Part shown: in pieces, positions 17,397 to 27,005 of the stretch
Position numbering within the stretch: position 1 is the stretch's first letter
Layout of the letters: every line of letters starts with the position of its first letter
Assembly: GCA_944326445.1 (NCBI GenBank)
Contig: CALVDZ010000004.1
Coordinates: 62,001 to 126,000, forward strand
From: an uncultured Helicobacter sp.
Lineage (GTDB): Bacteria; Campylobacterota; Campylobacteria; Campylobacterales; Helicobacteraceae
Direction of reading: 5' to 3'
DNA: 64,000 bases
Made by a program: the position numbers and the translations under genes
The notes under the pieces: generated by a model
Seen by the model: the letters and a program-made list of their open reading frames with translations, nothing else
What the model was told of the DNA's origin: nothing
Database searches by the model: none

Positions 17397-17681
17397 ATGA
17401 AAAAACAACACAGACTACGACTGCTGATAGTTTTATTCATTAGCTTAGTTTTGCCTGAAATGGCATTGGGTGCAGACCTCAATTCAATGGTTTCAAAAAT
17501 CTTTAGCTGGGTGCAAACCGCGCTAACTGCGATTGGAACATTGATTATTATCGCGGTGGGGATTTACTTTCTTAAAAACCTCGAGAGGTGGAAAGAAATC
17601 TTTATTCAGTGTGTGGGGATTATTGCCGCCACATTGTTAATTATGAACGCACAAAGCATTTCTCAGTGGGCTTTTCAATAA
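17397..17681 (+). CDS. virB2: VirB2-type major pilin
   Basis: A 94-residue pilin of the conjugation apparatus. A long signal peptide (residues 1-25, ending ALGA) is followed by two hydrophobic helices (about 43-60 and 71-88) joined by a short basic loop LKNLERWKE, the classic VirB2/TrbC layout. The processed form would be ~69 residues. The ribosome site is AAAGGAGTAAGG. Its stop overlaps the next start by one base (TAATG). Confidence 0.88.
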   Translation: MKKQHRLRLLIVLFISLVLPEMALGADLNSMVSKIFSWVQTALTAIGTLIIIAVGIYFLKNLERWKEIFIQCVGIIAATLLIMNAQSISQWAFQ

Positions 17682-17944
17682 TGTTACGCATAAACTCAAT
17701 TCAAACCGACAACATTAGAGAGCTGACCAAGAAAGAGAAAATCTTAAGGCTCAACCTCAAGTCGTGGGTAATCTCTGTGATGACTAGCCTCATCGCACAG
17801 CCCCACCTTGGGCTTTACGCCTTTTTGCTTTTTGCGTGCATTCTCTTGTTTTTTTACATCATCGAATTTTTTGATGATGATATTGTGGATATTGCCTTTG
17901 CCACGCTGCAAATGAAAACCAACATCACAACCTACTACCCCTAA
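17681..17944 (+). CDS. virB3: VirB3-like inner-membrane protein
   Basis: 87 residues starting at the ATG overlapping the virB2 stop. An amphipathic N-terminus is followed by a hydrophobic hairpin (about residues 38-63, LYAFLLFACILLFFYIIEFF) and a short tail. Small size, one membrane hairpin and location between virB2 and virB4 are typical of VirB3, which anchors the VirB4 ATPase. Confidence 0.75.
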   Translation: MLRINSIQTDNIRELTKKEKILRLNLKSWVISVMTSLIAQPHLGLYAFLLFACILLFFYIIEFFDDDIVDIAFATLQMKTNITTYYP

Positions 17945-17954
17945 GGAGAATCCG

Positions 17955-18407
17955 ATGAAAAAGTTTTTTACCCTCAAAACCCTCATAGTTTTGTGGAAAA
18001 TCATCATCTTTTGCGTAGTCGTAGGAGTATTGGCGATGAGCTTTTCACTCATCAAGCAGCAAGAGGATTCCCCTTTTAAAATCCTTGAAACGCAAAAGGA
18101 CAATATCAAAGCAACTTCAGAGAATATCATACAGCTACTAAACAAGCCAGCAACTTTGGACGAACCAAGAATAGCCAATACAGAATCTGAAACAACAACA
18201 AGCGATGAAACACAAGAAGATACAGAATCTGTGGGGGAGGAGGACACAGATTCTGAAGATAGCATAAAAATTAATCTAAAAAACCACAAAGACTATTCCC
18301 TTGCGCTTAAAGATAACCTAAACAACATAGGCGTTACTTTGCTTTTGTGCCAAATCGAGCTAATGGAACAAAACACCAAAGACTACCGAAAGAGTATCCA
18401 GCAATGA
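17955..18407 (+). CDS. Membrane-anchored acidic protein between virB3 and virB4
   Basis: 150 residues with one N-terminal membrane helix (about 8-33) and a mostly periplasmic polar part. That part contains an acidic, low-complexity stretch (ETTTSDETQEDTESVGEEDT). No known family. Its stop overlaps the virB4 start (ATGA). The position in the VirB chain suggests an accessory part of the secretion channel. Confidence 0.7.
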   Translation: MKKFFTLKTLIVLWKIIIFCVVVGVLAMSFSLIKQQEDSPFKILETQKDNIKATSENIIQLLNKPATLDEPRIANTESETTTSDETQEDTESVGEEDTDSEDSIKINLKNHKDYSLALKDNLNNIGVTLLLCQIELMEQNTKDYRKSIQQ

Positions 18408-20761
18408 ACTTTACCGAAAAACTTAAGCGACTTTTCTTTAATTGGCTTTATGGGATTATCCCAAACCAATACTCTATGTGCGAAGAAAACAACATTCTCG
18501 CACGCTATGATGAAAGATATATCATCACCAAAAGCGAAAATTTTGTCGCTTGTATGGAGCTAGAGGGCTTTAATTACAACGCAGTCAATGAAGATGGATT
18601 GCTATCCACCCTCCTTGATAGAATTAACGCCCTAAACGCCCTAAGCGATGATGTGGAAGCAAGAATCATCGCCAAGCGCAGAGAACTTATCTACAATAAG
18701 TCGTATGAAATCAACAACCAATACGCCCAAGAAATTGTCAATAAGTGGGAGATGGGGCAAAGCGTTTATACCAATCGCTATTTTATTATCTTTGAAACCA
18801 AGAACAAAGGCGCTAAAGGCTTTTTGGAGAAGAAAAAGCTGGAGCTCACAACCTCGATTAACGAGGATAAAGACACAAACAATATTACCTATGTGAATAA
18901 AATAGCCATCCTCAAAGCCACCATAGAGCGCTACGAACAAACCCTAAGCCTCTATACCCCGCGCTTGTTAGATTCTAACGAGCTACTACGATTCTATGGC
19001 GAGTATATCAATGGCGTATATATCCCATTTAACGCCACCAATGGGCTACTCTCTGATAGCTACATTGGCAGCACAGTGAGTTTCCACAAAGACTATTTCA
19101 TTCAAGACTTTAATACCTATAAAGTCTATAATCGCTTTATAGGTATTAAAGCCTATGATAACGAGCAAATCACAAGCCTCACTATCTCGGCTATCTTGCA
19201 CAGCTCCTATGAGCTTGACATCTACCTAAGCATAGATTCTATTTCTAAGGAGAAAGCCCAAAGCAAGATTAAAGACAAAATTAAGCTTGCCCCAAGCTTT
19301 GCCAAGCAAGAGCTTTATGAGCTCAAAGAACTCATAGATTCTGATAGGCTTAATATGCAAAATTTTGCGTATTGCATATTGGTAAAGGCTAAGAATAAAG
19401 AGGAGCTAAACGAAGCCTCCTCGGATATTCTTAACCAGCTCAAGAATGCGGGGCTTATCGCGGTGTTTGAAACCCTTAATATGCAGCCCACATTCTTTAG
19501 TATGTTTCCCAACAAAAGCTTTTTAAACGCCCGCAAGCGAATCCACACAAGCAAAACCATCGCCTCTATGATTTTGTTTGAAAAGGAATACATAGGACAA
19601 ACAAGCAACTCGTGGGGGAACACACCTGTAACCATTTTCAAAAACCAAAGTATGTCGCCATTTATGTTTAACTTCCACGCAGATACCTCAAAAAAAGTCG
19701 TCGGACATACGATGATTGTGGGCGGCACAGGTGCTGGTAAAACCACCCTTGTGTCCTTTCTAATGGCTAACCTTTTCAAATACAACATCGATATTCTCGC
19801 CCTCGATAGACTAAATGGACTATACAGCGTTACAGAATTTCTTAATGGCGAATACAACAATGGGGATGATTTCTACATCAACCCCTGCTCCCTGCCCTAT
19901 GATAACGAAAACATCACATTCTTAAGCTCGTGGCTTAACTCTATGATTGGGCTTAATCCCGACGCCACCAACGCCGATGAAGCCCAAAAAATAAAGGCAG
20001 TAGAGAAAGTCATCCGCGACTTATACCACAACCTTGCCCCACAGGGCATAGAGTTTGCCCTCAAAGACATACGCGAGGGCATTACAAAAACAGGCGATGA
20101 ACACATCCCCTTGCAGCTTGATAGATACCTCGAGAATCCGCTTTTTAACAAGGACAAGGATTCTTTGGAGTTTAAACGAAAGCTCACAACACTCAATATG
20201 GACTTCATCGTCGAGAAAGAAAAGGACGCGGGGCTTATCGCGCACTATCTTTTTCACAAGATGGTATATCGCGCCAAAAACCAAGACAAAGGCTTCTTTA
20301 TCTTTATCGACGAGTTTAAATCCTATCTCTCTAACCCTACCTTTAACGAGCGCATTAACCTTACCCTTACCCAAGCGCGCAAGCTTAATGGGGTAATGGC
20401 AATGGCATTTCAAGATATGCACCAGCTCGATGGGGTAAAAAACGCGGATTCTTTTATCCGCAACCTCGCGCATATCATCATATTCCCTACTAAGGATATT
20501 GAAGTGTTTGAGCGTTTCAATATCCCGCTGGCAGAAAATGAGATTAACTTCCTTATCAATACAGGACAAAACGAGCGCAAAGTGCTCATTAAGAATCTCA
20601 TCAACAATGAGCATAGCAACATTGTAGATGTCAATCTCGGCAAGCTGGGCAAATACCTCAAGATTCTAAGCTCGGATTCTGATGTCGTGCAAAGAATCAA
20701 GAGGCTAAAGGCTACCAACCCTGCCTTGTGGAAAGAGGAATTTTTGAATGGAAAACTTTGA
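18404..20761 (+). CDS. virB4: VirB4-type secretion ATPase
   Basis: 785 residues from the ATG at 18404, which overlaps the upstream stop; an earlier in-frame ATG at 18347 lies inside that gene. The largest ATPase of the channel, it powers pilus assembly and substrate passage. Walker A GGTGAGKTT is near residue 441 and Walker B FFIFIDEF near 630, followed by the conserved LTQARKLNGVMAMAFQD helix. The N-terminal half is the CagE/TrbE-type domain. Overlaps the start of virB6 by 14 bases. Confidence 0.93.
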   Translation: MNFTEKLKRLFFNWLYGIIPNQYSMCEENNILARYDERYIITKSENFVACMELEGFNYNAVNEDGLLSTLLDRINALNALSDDVEARIIAKRRELIYNKSYEINNQYAQEIVNKWEMGQSVYTNRYFIIFETKNKGAKGFLEKKKLELTTSINEDKDTNNITYVNKIAILKATIERYEQTLSLYTPRLLDSNELLRFYGEYINGVYIPFNATNGLLSDSYIGSTVSFHKDYFIQDFNTYKVYNRFIGIKAYDNEQITSLTISAILHSSYELDIYLSIDSISKEKAQSKIKDKIKLAPSFAKQELYELKELIDSDRLNMQNFAYCILVKAKNKEELNEASSDILNQLKNAGLIAVFETLNMQPTFFSMFPNKSFLNARKRIHTSKTIASMILFEKEYIGQTSNSWGNTPVTIFKNQSMSPFMFNFHADTSKKVVGHTMIVGGTGAGKTTLVSFLMANLFKYNIDILALDRLNGLYSVTEFLNGEYNNGDDFYINPCSLPYDNENITFLSSWLNSMIGLNPDATNADEAQKIKAVEKVIRDLYHNLAPQGIEFALKDIREGITKTGDEHIPLQLDRYLENPLFNKDKDSLEFKRKLTTLNMDFIVEKEKDAGLIAHYLFHKMVYRAKNQDKGFFIFIDEFKSYLSNPTFNERINLTLTQARKLNGVMAMAFQDMHQLDGVKNADSFIRNLAHIIIFPTKDIEVFERFNIPLAENEINFLINTGQNERKVLIKNLINNEHSNIVDVNLGKLGKYLKILSSDSDVVQRIKRLKATNPALWKEEFLNGKL

Positions 20762-22124
20762 CATCTACGCAATAATAATGAGCTTTTTTCAAGACGCCCT
20801 AAAAGGCTTTTCAACAGGACTGATGAATGCCATTAATAGTTTTGTAAGCATTAAGATAATGCTTAATGCCATAGGAATGTTTATCATTATTACCTATGCC
20901 ATCAAAAAGTTACAAGAGGGAGACTTTTTCACTTGGAAAAATGCCATAGGCATTATTCTAATGGTAACTTATCTAAGTGTCTTTAACCTATCGATTAATA
21001 ACCCAACAACCTTTATGGACTTTTTCTACTCCCTTATAACCTACCCAGCAAAAACGCTAACTACTGAGATAGCCAAACAAACCGCGGGGCTTGGCGAACA
21101 AAGTCTCTCAGGTATGAGCAGTATAGGTTATACCATTACAAAAAGCCTTACTACCGCAAGCCAAGTCGTCGATAGAATGCTCCTTTCAACAGGGGTTGGT
21201 ATACCAATTATTGGCGATGGATTAATCATAAAGGGTGATATTGTTTCTTTGATTTTATCCTTTGTCATCTTTGTTTTTACTCTCGTCTATGTGGGGCTAA
21301 TCTTTGTCATCATCGTTGCCGCAGAGCTTCAGCTACTCATTTGGAAATCTCTCGCCCTTATTATCATACTCCTCTTGCTTTTGCCACAAACAAGAGGTAT
21401 GGCAGGAGCGTATGTAAAATTCCTCATAGGACTCTCATTCTACAAACCTTTTGTGCTCGTAATGGGATTCCTAGTTTATAGTGTCCTAAACTATCTCTTA
21501 ACACATTTACCATCAAAAGAACAATACTTAAATATGAATATGGCGCAGTATTTTGTAGAAGTGCATCCGCTCTTGTATGCTGGAATCTTTGGCATTCTCA
21601 TCTCAGTCGTGATGATAAAACAAGTGCCAACCTTTATCAACCAAATTATAGGTGCAACAAGCTCCATAGGTGGGGGACTTGCTAGCCTAGCACAAAAAGC
21701 AATGGCAAAAACAGGCGGTGCGGTAGCTGGTGGTGCAATCGGTGGCGTGGCAGGACAAGCCAAAGGTGCTTACCAAGGTGCTGGCGGCGGTATTGGTGGC
21801 TTGCTTGCAGCTGGAGCTTCCACAGCAAGTGCAATAGGCACGGGCGGACTTGGCAACCTCGCAACCAAAGGAGCAAGCAAGCTTGCCACATCGGGATTTG
21901 CCAAAGCAGGCGCACAAAAACTACAAGATACAGTCGGCGGCAAAATTGGCAGCACAGCCAGCAAGATTGCCAACTCAAGCGGCAATATCGGCAGTGGAAT
22001 AAACAACAAACTCAACCAATACAAAGCTGGTAGTGCCGCCAACAATGCAGTTTCAAAAGGCGTAAGCGCTGGAGCAAACGCCGCGCGCGAGCTGGGCAAA
22101 AAAATGTCTAACAAAAAGAAATAA
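20748..22124 (+). CDS. virB6: VirB6/TrbL-type channel protein
   Basis: 458 residues with at least five hydrophobic helices between residues ~30 and 290, the polytopic inner-membrane part of the channel. The last ~150 residues are a Gly/Ala/Lys-rich tail (GGAVAGGAIGGVAGQAKGAY and similar), common in VirB6/TrbL proteins of conjugative elements. It follows virB4 with a short overlap. Confidence 0.85.
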   Translation: MENFDIYAIIMSFFQDALKGFSTGLMNAINSFVSIKIMLNAIGMFIIITYAIKKLQEGDFFTWKNAIGIILMVTYLSVFNLSINNPTTFMDFFYSLITYPAKTLTTEIAKQTAGLGEQSLSGMSSIGYTITKSLTTASQVVDRMLLSTGVGIPIIGDGLIIKGDIVSLILSFVIFVFTLVYVGLIFVIIVAAELQLLIWKSLALIIILLLLLPQTRGMAGAYVKFLIGLSFYKPFVLVMGFLVYSVLNYLLTHLPSKEQYLNMNMAQYFVEVHPLLYAGIFGILISVVMIKQVPTFINQIIGATSSIGGGLASLAQKAMAKTGGAVAGGAIGGVAGQAKGAYQGAGGGIGGLLAAGASTASAIGTGGLGNLATKGASKLATSGFAKAGAQKLQDTVGGKIGSTASKIANSSGNIGSGINNKLNQYKAGSAANNAVSKGVSAGANAARELGKKMSNKKK

Positions 22125-22141
22125 CCCAAAAGGAGGACACA

Positions 22142-22282
22142 ATGAAAACACTCACACTCACACTCGCCACATTGATACTAGGCGTAAGCTTTAGCGCTTG
22201 CGCCTCGTTTAGGGACGCCAAAAAATACGAGATGAAAAAAAGCCCTTGCGCGTGCTTTGAAGAAGTTAGACAAATAGGATAA
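22142..22282 (+). CDS. virB7: VirB7-like small lipoprotein
   Basis: A 46-residue product with a strong ribosome site (AGGAGG) and a lipoprotein signal: basic start, LTLATLILGVSFSAC, with the lipid-bearing Cys at residue 20. The mature part holds two more Cys (SPCACFEE) that could form disulphides. Size and place between virB6 and virB8 fit VirB7, the outer-membrane lipoprotein that stabilises VirB9. Confidence 0.75.
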   Translation: MKTLTLTLATLILGVSFSACASFRDAKKYEMKKSPCACFEEVRQIG

Positions 22283-22290
22283 AGATACCT

Positions 22291-23487
22291 ATGCAAGAGA
22301 ATCAAGAAAACAATGTGGTAGATTCTAACCAAGAATCGCTTATTGAGATTGACAAAAACTTTAACCACGAAGAATCCAATGAGCAAAAGCCTAAAAAGCC
22401 TTTAGCTCCCTATTTGGATAAGGTTAAAGACAAGCTCAAGAACATTAATGTGCCCCATCACATTAAGCTTGAGACTATGTTTGACACAGTCAAAGACGCC
22501 CATACTATCTTTGCTGTGGAGAAAAAGACCTATGATTTTGTCATCAATCTCAATAAAATGCTCATAGCCATTATTGCGATTCTCATCATCCTCATTATTT
22601 CTTTATTCCCTTTGAAAGAGAAAGAGCCCTATCTCGTAGGCTTTTCAAATGCCACACAGAACTTTGTGCATATCGAAAAAGCCAACGAAACCATCACTAC
22701 TAACGACGCCCTTTTGCGAAACCTCATAGGCTCTTATATTATTAACAGAGAAACTATTAATAATATTGACGACGAGGAACGCTATGAAATCGTGCGCACC
22801 CAAAGCAGCACCAAGGTTTGGAAAATCTTTGAAAACATTGTGGCACAAGAATCCTCAATTTATGGCAACTCTAACCTCACCCGCTCGGTTAAGGTTATCA
22901 ACATCGCTAAGTTTAAAAATGGCTATGCCAACGCCGAGGTTTCAATTTCTCTTTACGCTCTAGGCACATTACAAAGCCAAAAGCGTTACAGAATCACCCT
23001 TACCTACAAGTTTAACACCCTCAACATTGACTTTGAATCCTTGCCCAAAAACCCCACAGGGTTTGAAGTGCAAGAATACGCGGTAACAGAAATTGCCACC
23101 ATCAAAGAGCTTGAGGAAGAGAACAAAGTCAATCCAGCGGATTCTAAGTCTAAGATTAAGATTACTGATAAGAACGCCCCAAAAACAGATTCCAACGAGT
23201 TTTTGCGGGACTATCAGTATAAAGGACAGCCAAGCACGCCACAAGAGCCAGCCAAGCAAGAATCTAAGGTTAAACTCACAACCCCCGAGGAGTTTGAAAA
23301 GTTAGACCCTAACGAAAAGCGCAAGGTGCTCGCCAACGAGATTAAGCAACTACGAGACGAGCAAAAAGCGCAAGAAAAAGCAAAACAAGCCCAAAACCAA
23401 CAAAAGGAGGCAAACACACAACAACCACAACCGCAGCAAGAGCAACCAGCGGCACAAACACCAGCAGTAAATCCATTTGCAGATTAA
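22291..23487 (+). CDS. virB8: VirB8-type assembly protein
   Basis: 398 residues: a polar cytoplasmic N-terminus (~1-90), one membrane helix (about 93-110, MLIAIIAILIILIISLF), then a periplasmic domain. The VirB8 fold is suggested by ALLRNLIGSYIINRETIN, SLYALGTLQSQKRYRITLTY and PKNPTGFEVQEYAVTEI. The last ~120 residues are an extra Lys/Glu/Gln-rich tail not found in short VirB8 proteins. VirB8 nucleates the inner-membrane part of the channel. Confidence 0.85.
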   Translation: MQENQENNVVDSNQESLIEIDKNFNHEESNEQKPKKPLAPYLDKVKDKLKNINVPHHIKLETMFDTVKDAHTIFAVEKKTYDFVINLNKMLIAIIAILIILIISLFPLKEKEPYLVGFSNATQNFVHIEKANETITTNDALLRNLIGSYIINRETINNIDDEERYEIVRTQSSTKVWKIFENIVAQESSIYGNSNLTRSVKVINIAKFKNGYANAEVSISLYALGTLQSQKRYRITLTYKFNTLNIDFESLPKNPTGFEVQEYAVTEIATIKELEEENKVNPADSKSKIKITDKNAPKTDSNEFLRDYQYKGQPSTPQEPAKQESKVKLTTPEEFEKLDPNEKRKVLANEIKQLRDEQKAQEKAKQAQNQQKEANTQQPQPQQEQPAAQTPAVNPFAD

Positions 23488-23508
23488 ACACAACATAGGA
23501 GGAACACA

Positions 23509-23820
23509 ATGATAGTAGGCATACTCATAGGCGCAATACTCGGGCTTTTATTCTTTTCATACAAGCCCTTATTTAAGGTTTTAAAAACCAACTCTTTCTC
23601 GCTCGCTAAGGCAGTTACTGCCATAAGAGAGGACGAAGCAGTGCAAAGGGACTTTCAAGAATTTTCAAAAAAGCAAATGACCAAGCTCTCAAGACTGCTC
23701 GCAGGCAAGAAAGAACCACAAGAGGACTCAAAGACAGAAGAGAGCCAAGAAGACCAAGAGAGCCAAACACAAGAAAACACACAAGCCAATGAGGCAGATT
23801 CTAAGGATAAAAAGGACTAA
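23509..23820 (+). CDS. Small membrane protein between virB8 and virB9
   Basis: 103 residues with an N-terminal membrane helix (IVGILIGAILGLLFFSY), a basic middle and a strongly acidic, Gln/Glu-rich tail. No family recognised. The good ribosome site (TAGGAGG) and the tight chain position support a real gene with a role in the same apparatus. Confidence 0.7.
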   Translation: MIVGILIGAILGLLFFSYKPLFKVLKTNSFSLAKAVTAIREDEAVQRDFQEFSKKQMTKLSRLLAGKKEPQEDSKTEESQEDQESQTQENTQANEADSKDKKD

Positions 23821-23824
23821 AAAA

Positions 23825-25309
23825 ATGCAAACACTAAGCAGGATATTTGTAGCATTATTGTTAGCAGCTAGCTTTGGAGTAGCTGCCGACCCATTTGCCG
23901 ATGGCAACAACAATGCTAATGGCAAAGCCTTTCAAGACGAAGATGGGAGCGTTTTTAGCAGCGAAGACTTTGATGAGGGCGAAATGTCCGAAAATGGGCA
24001 CACCAGCAAAATGATGTTTTTGGATTCTGTGCAAAAACATTTTTGGAATCCCAAGAGGAAGCTGCAAGACAATAACTACAATATCTTGCATAGAGATGGC
24101 GATACACATATGATACGCACGCGCTATGCGATGACAACCACGATTATCTTTGATAACGACCCCATCGCCAAAGTGATTTTTGGAGACCCAAATGGCTTTG
24201 AGCTTACCGAACTTGGGGCATATAAGTGGGATTTACGCAATGTGCTCACTATCAAGCCAAAGCTTATTGGGATTGATACCAACCTCACAATCATTGGCGA
24301 GAGTGGCACAATCTATACATTTTATATCTTTTCAACGCATTTTACCAACAGGCGAGACCCTGCCTTTACTGTATTTGTGAGCAAAGACAGAAAGATTGGC
24401 AAAATAACTATGAAAGACCTAGAGAGCGAAGAGTATAAGAAAAGCAAGAAAAAAGGCGACGATAGCTACAAACGCATAGAATACGACGCCATCGAGGAGG
24501 ACGATGGAGAATTTATTACTATCGGAGACAATGTTAATAAAATCCATATCGAAAAAGCCAAAATCAAACGAGGCTATGCCAGCAAACCAAAAGCCAAGCG
24601 AAATTGGAAAACATTGTGGCTGACCAAAAAAGAATCTCCAGATTCTGTAAAAATGCAGCCAATCGACATTTTCAACGACAACGAATACACCTACTTTAAA
24701 TTTGATAGAGAAGACGCTATGTCTAAATTCCCTGTCGTCTTTAAAGTCGTCGATGGCTACGATAACCCTGTGAATGTCAAAATCGTGGGCAACTATATCA
24801 TCGCCGAGGATTTGAGCGAGAAATGGACACTCAAAATGGGCGAAGAGTATGTCTGTATCAAAATGATACAAAAACCTATGGTGATTAAGCAAAAGGTAGA
24901 AGATAGTGAAGACAAAGACGAGGAAGACGAAGAGCCAAAAGAGAGTAAAGACAAAGCTCCCGCTAAGGCAGATTCTAAAGACAAAAAGCCAAAAGTAGAG
25001 AGTAACAAGAAAAAGCCCAATCAAAACACCATAGATAGCCGCGATAGAGACGAGCTCATTAAGCGTAACCAAGAACGCATTAAAGAGCTCGAGAAGCTAC
25101 AAAAAGAATCTAAAGCCCAAGCGGATGTGATGAATCCCAAAGCACAAGAAGGCAATACAGCAGCAAAAAGCGCCAACAAAGCCGCAGAACCCAAGAAAGC
25201 ACAACCCCCAAAGGTAGAAAAATCTAACTTTGATGTGTATGTGCCAAAGCTCAAGAGAAGAATGCCTATTGAAGAGTTTGAAAAACTCAAGGCAGCAGGC
25301 AAAGTTTGA
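23825..25309 (+). CDS. virB9: VirB9-type core-complex protein
   Basis: 494 residues from ATG 23825. A signal peptide (residues 1-20, ending GVAA) leads to the VirB9/CagX body: ADPFADG, then RTRYAMTTTIIFDNDPIAKVI and GDPNGFELTELGAYKWDLRN. The C-terminal part includes MQPIDIFNDNEYTYFKFD (the VirB9 outer-membrane-ring half) and VVKVVDGYDNPVNVKIVGN-like strands. A Lys/Glu-rich extension of ~100 residues makes it longer than usual. It would form the outer-membrane ring with VirB7 and VirB10. Confidence 0.88.
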   Translation: MQTLSRIFVALLLAASFGVAADPFADGNNNANGKAFQDEDGSVFSSEDFDEGEMSENGHTSKMMFLDSVQKHFWNPKRKLQDNNYNILHRDGDTHMIRTRYAMTTTIIFDNDPIAKVIFGDPNGFELTELGAYKWDLRNVLTIKPKLIGIDTNLTIIGESGTIYTFYIFSTHFTNRRDPAFTVFVSKDRKIGKITMKDLESEEYKKSKKKGDDSYKRIEYDAIEEDDGEFITIGDNVNKIHIEKAKIKRGYASKPKAKRNWKTLWLTKKESPDSVKMQPIDIFNDNEYTYFKFDREDAMSKFPVVFKVVDGYDNPVNVKIVGNYIIAEDLSEKWTLKMGEEYVCIKMIQKPMVIKQKVEDSEDKDEEDEEPKESKDKAPAKADSKDKKPKVESNKKKPNQNTIDSRDRDELIKRNQERIKELEKLQKESKAQADVMNPKAQEGNTAAKSANKAAEPKKAQPPKVEKSNFDVYVPKLKRRMPIEEFEKLKAAGKV

Positions 25310-25324
25310 TTATAAGGGGATAGC

Positions 25325-26995
25325 GTGGGCGTTTTAAAGAAAAAGGCGGTTATCATCTTTCTTGCGGTGTTTGCGTGCCTGTTTGTGGGCATACAAATCA
25401 TTATTAGCCTGCAAGAAGATGATTTTGACGAGCTGGAATCCAAATTCCCGCTTGAAGACTACTTGTTTGCCGACAGCAAGGACAAACAAGAGATTGAAAG
25501 GCTAAAAAAGCAACTAGAAGAAGAGCAAGCCAACAAGCAAAAGGGATACAGCGAAATTGACGAGCAACTTAAGAAGCTCCAAGAACAAATCGCCAACCAA
25601 CAAAACACACAACAAAGCCCATATAGGGACTTATACGATGAAAATGGCAATAAAATAATGCTCGATGAGAGCGGCAATCCCATTATCTTTACAGAAAACG
25701 GCGAGCGGGTGTATCTTGATGAAAATGGCAATCCCTATAAACTCGATGAACACAGCAACAGGGTGTATATTGATAAAGATACCCCGCTTTACACAGAAGA
25801 TGGCACACTACTCAAAAGAGATGAGAGTGGCAATATCGTCTTTAAAGACAAAGATGGCAACAATGTAGTAGTCGAGGGTAACAAAAGAACCACCACCGAC
25901 AAAGATGGCAACATCATAAACGACAAGCAAGGCAATCAAGGAGGAGAAAAAAGCCAAGAAGAGGAGAATCAACGATACGATATAAATGGGAATCCCATAA
26001 AAGACGACAATGCAGATTCTAAAAAAGGCAGCAAAGGCGAGCAAGACAAAAACTTCCTATACGATGAAAATGGCAATATCGTAGGCGATAGTGTCGCAAA
26101 AGAAAACCAAAAGTTTGACCCCGCCAAAGCCTCAGATAAGCAAAAGAATATCAACAATATTCTTGCCTCGAGGTTTGAGGGCAGTGTCAAGAAAGAAGAA
26201 AAACGCAAAAACAAAAACATTGAATATGGGGTTAATGAATTTACCAACCTAGATGACAAAGACGAGGGCAGCAACGAGCACAAATTGTTACGCACCATAA
26301 CCGCTGATAGACTAATACCAGCCTTTTTGGTGCGCCCCATTTCAAGCCAACTCGCAGGCAGTGTCGTGGCTCAGGTAGAGACCAACATTTATGGCGCAAT
26401 GGGCAGAGTAGTGCTCATTCCTAAAGGCTCAAGGGTTATAGGATTCTATGAAAGCAATAACAAAATAGGCGAATACCGCCTTAATGTGATATGGACTCGA
26501 ATCATCACGCCACAAGGCATTAATATCCTACTCACAGACGCGAGGGGTGCGGATGTGAAAGGCTACAATGGGCTTGTGGGCGAAGTGCATTCTAGGAACT
26601 TCCAGCGCTATGGTATCCCCCTTACGCTCTCTACACTATCCAATGGACTATTGCTCGCAGTTAATTCTCTCAATAGCAAATACAACTCTCAAAGCGGCGG
26701 CAATGGCAATGCAGATATTGCCTCAGCCTATATGACCGCCCAAATTATGGGTGGTATGCGGCAGGATGTTTCTACCATCATACAGCGCATTGTCCAAGAG
26801 CAGATGAAAATCCAGCCAATCATCACTATCAGAGAGGGCTCAAGGGTTTTCATCGCTCCAAACAGGGATATTTTTATCCCTATTCCTAAGAAAGGAGAAA
26901 CGCTTGCAAGATTCTTTAGGGAGGAAGTGCCTGAGAATCCTGAGGGTGAAGAGGACAAGGAAGCAGATGAGGAGGAAACAGACAATGAACTTTAA
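25325..26995 (+). CDS. virB10: VirB10-type core-complex protein with DENGN repeats
   Basis: 556 residues from a GTG preceded by AAGGGG. One membrane helix (about 7-27) is followed by a periplasmic region with ten or so short repeats of the type DENGNxIxLD (residues ~105-250). These include DESGNP, DENGNP, DKDGNN and DINGNP. The C-terminal TrbI/VirB10 domain starts near 315: LIPAFLVRPISSQLAGSVVA, GRVVLIPKGSRVIG and FQRYGIPLTLSTL. VirB10 spans both membranes and transmits ATP-driven changes. The repeat block is unusual, and a related block occurs in the ArdC-like protein at 46253. Confidence 0.92.
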   Translation: MGVLKKKAVIIFLAVFACLFVGIQIIISLQEDDFDELESKFPLEDYLFADSKDKQEIERLKKQLEEEQANKQKGYSEIDEQLKKLQEQIANQQNTQQSPYRDLYDENGNKIMLDESGNPIIFTENGERVYLDENGNPYKLDEHSNRVYIDKDTPLYTEDGTLLKRDESGNIVFKDKDGNNVVVEGNKRTTTDKDGNIINDKQGNQGGEKSQEEENQRYDINGNPIKDDNADSKKGSKGEQDKNFLYDENGNIVGDSVAKENQKFDPAKASDKQKNINNILASRFEGSVKKEEKRKNKNIEYGVNEFTNLDDKDEGSNEHKLLRTITADRLIPAFLVRPISSQLAGSVVAQVETNIYGAMGRVVLIPKGSRVIGFYESNNKIGEYRLNVIWTRIITPQGINILLTDARGADVKGYNGLVGEVHSRNFQRYGIPLTLSTLSNGLLLAVNSLNSKYNSQSGGNGNADIASAYMTAQIMGGMRQDVSTIIQRIVQEQMKIQPIITIREGSRVFIAPNRDIFIPIPKKGETLARFFREEVPENPEGEEDKEADEEETDNEL

Positions 26996-27005
26996 GGAGA
27001 AACTT

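Noticed and set aside
21687..21978. Cys/Leu/His-rich minus-strand frames opposite the virB6 tail
   Set aside because: Shadows of the Gly/Ala-rich coding strand.
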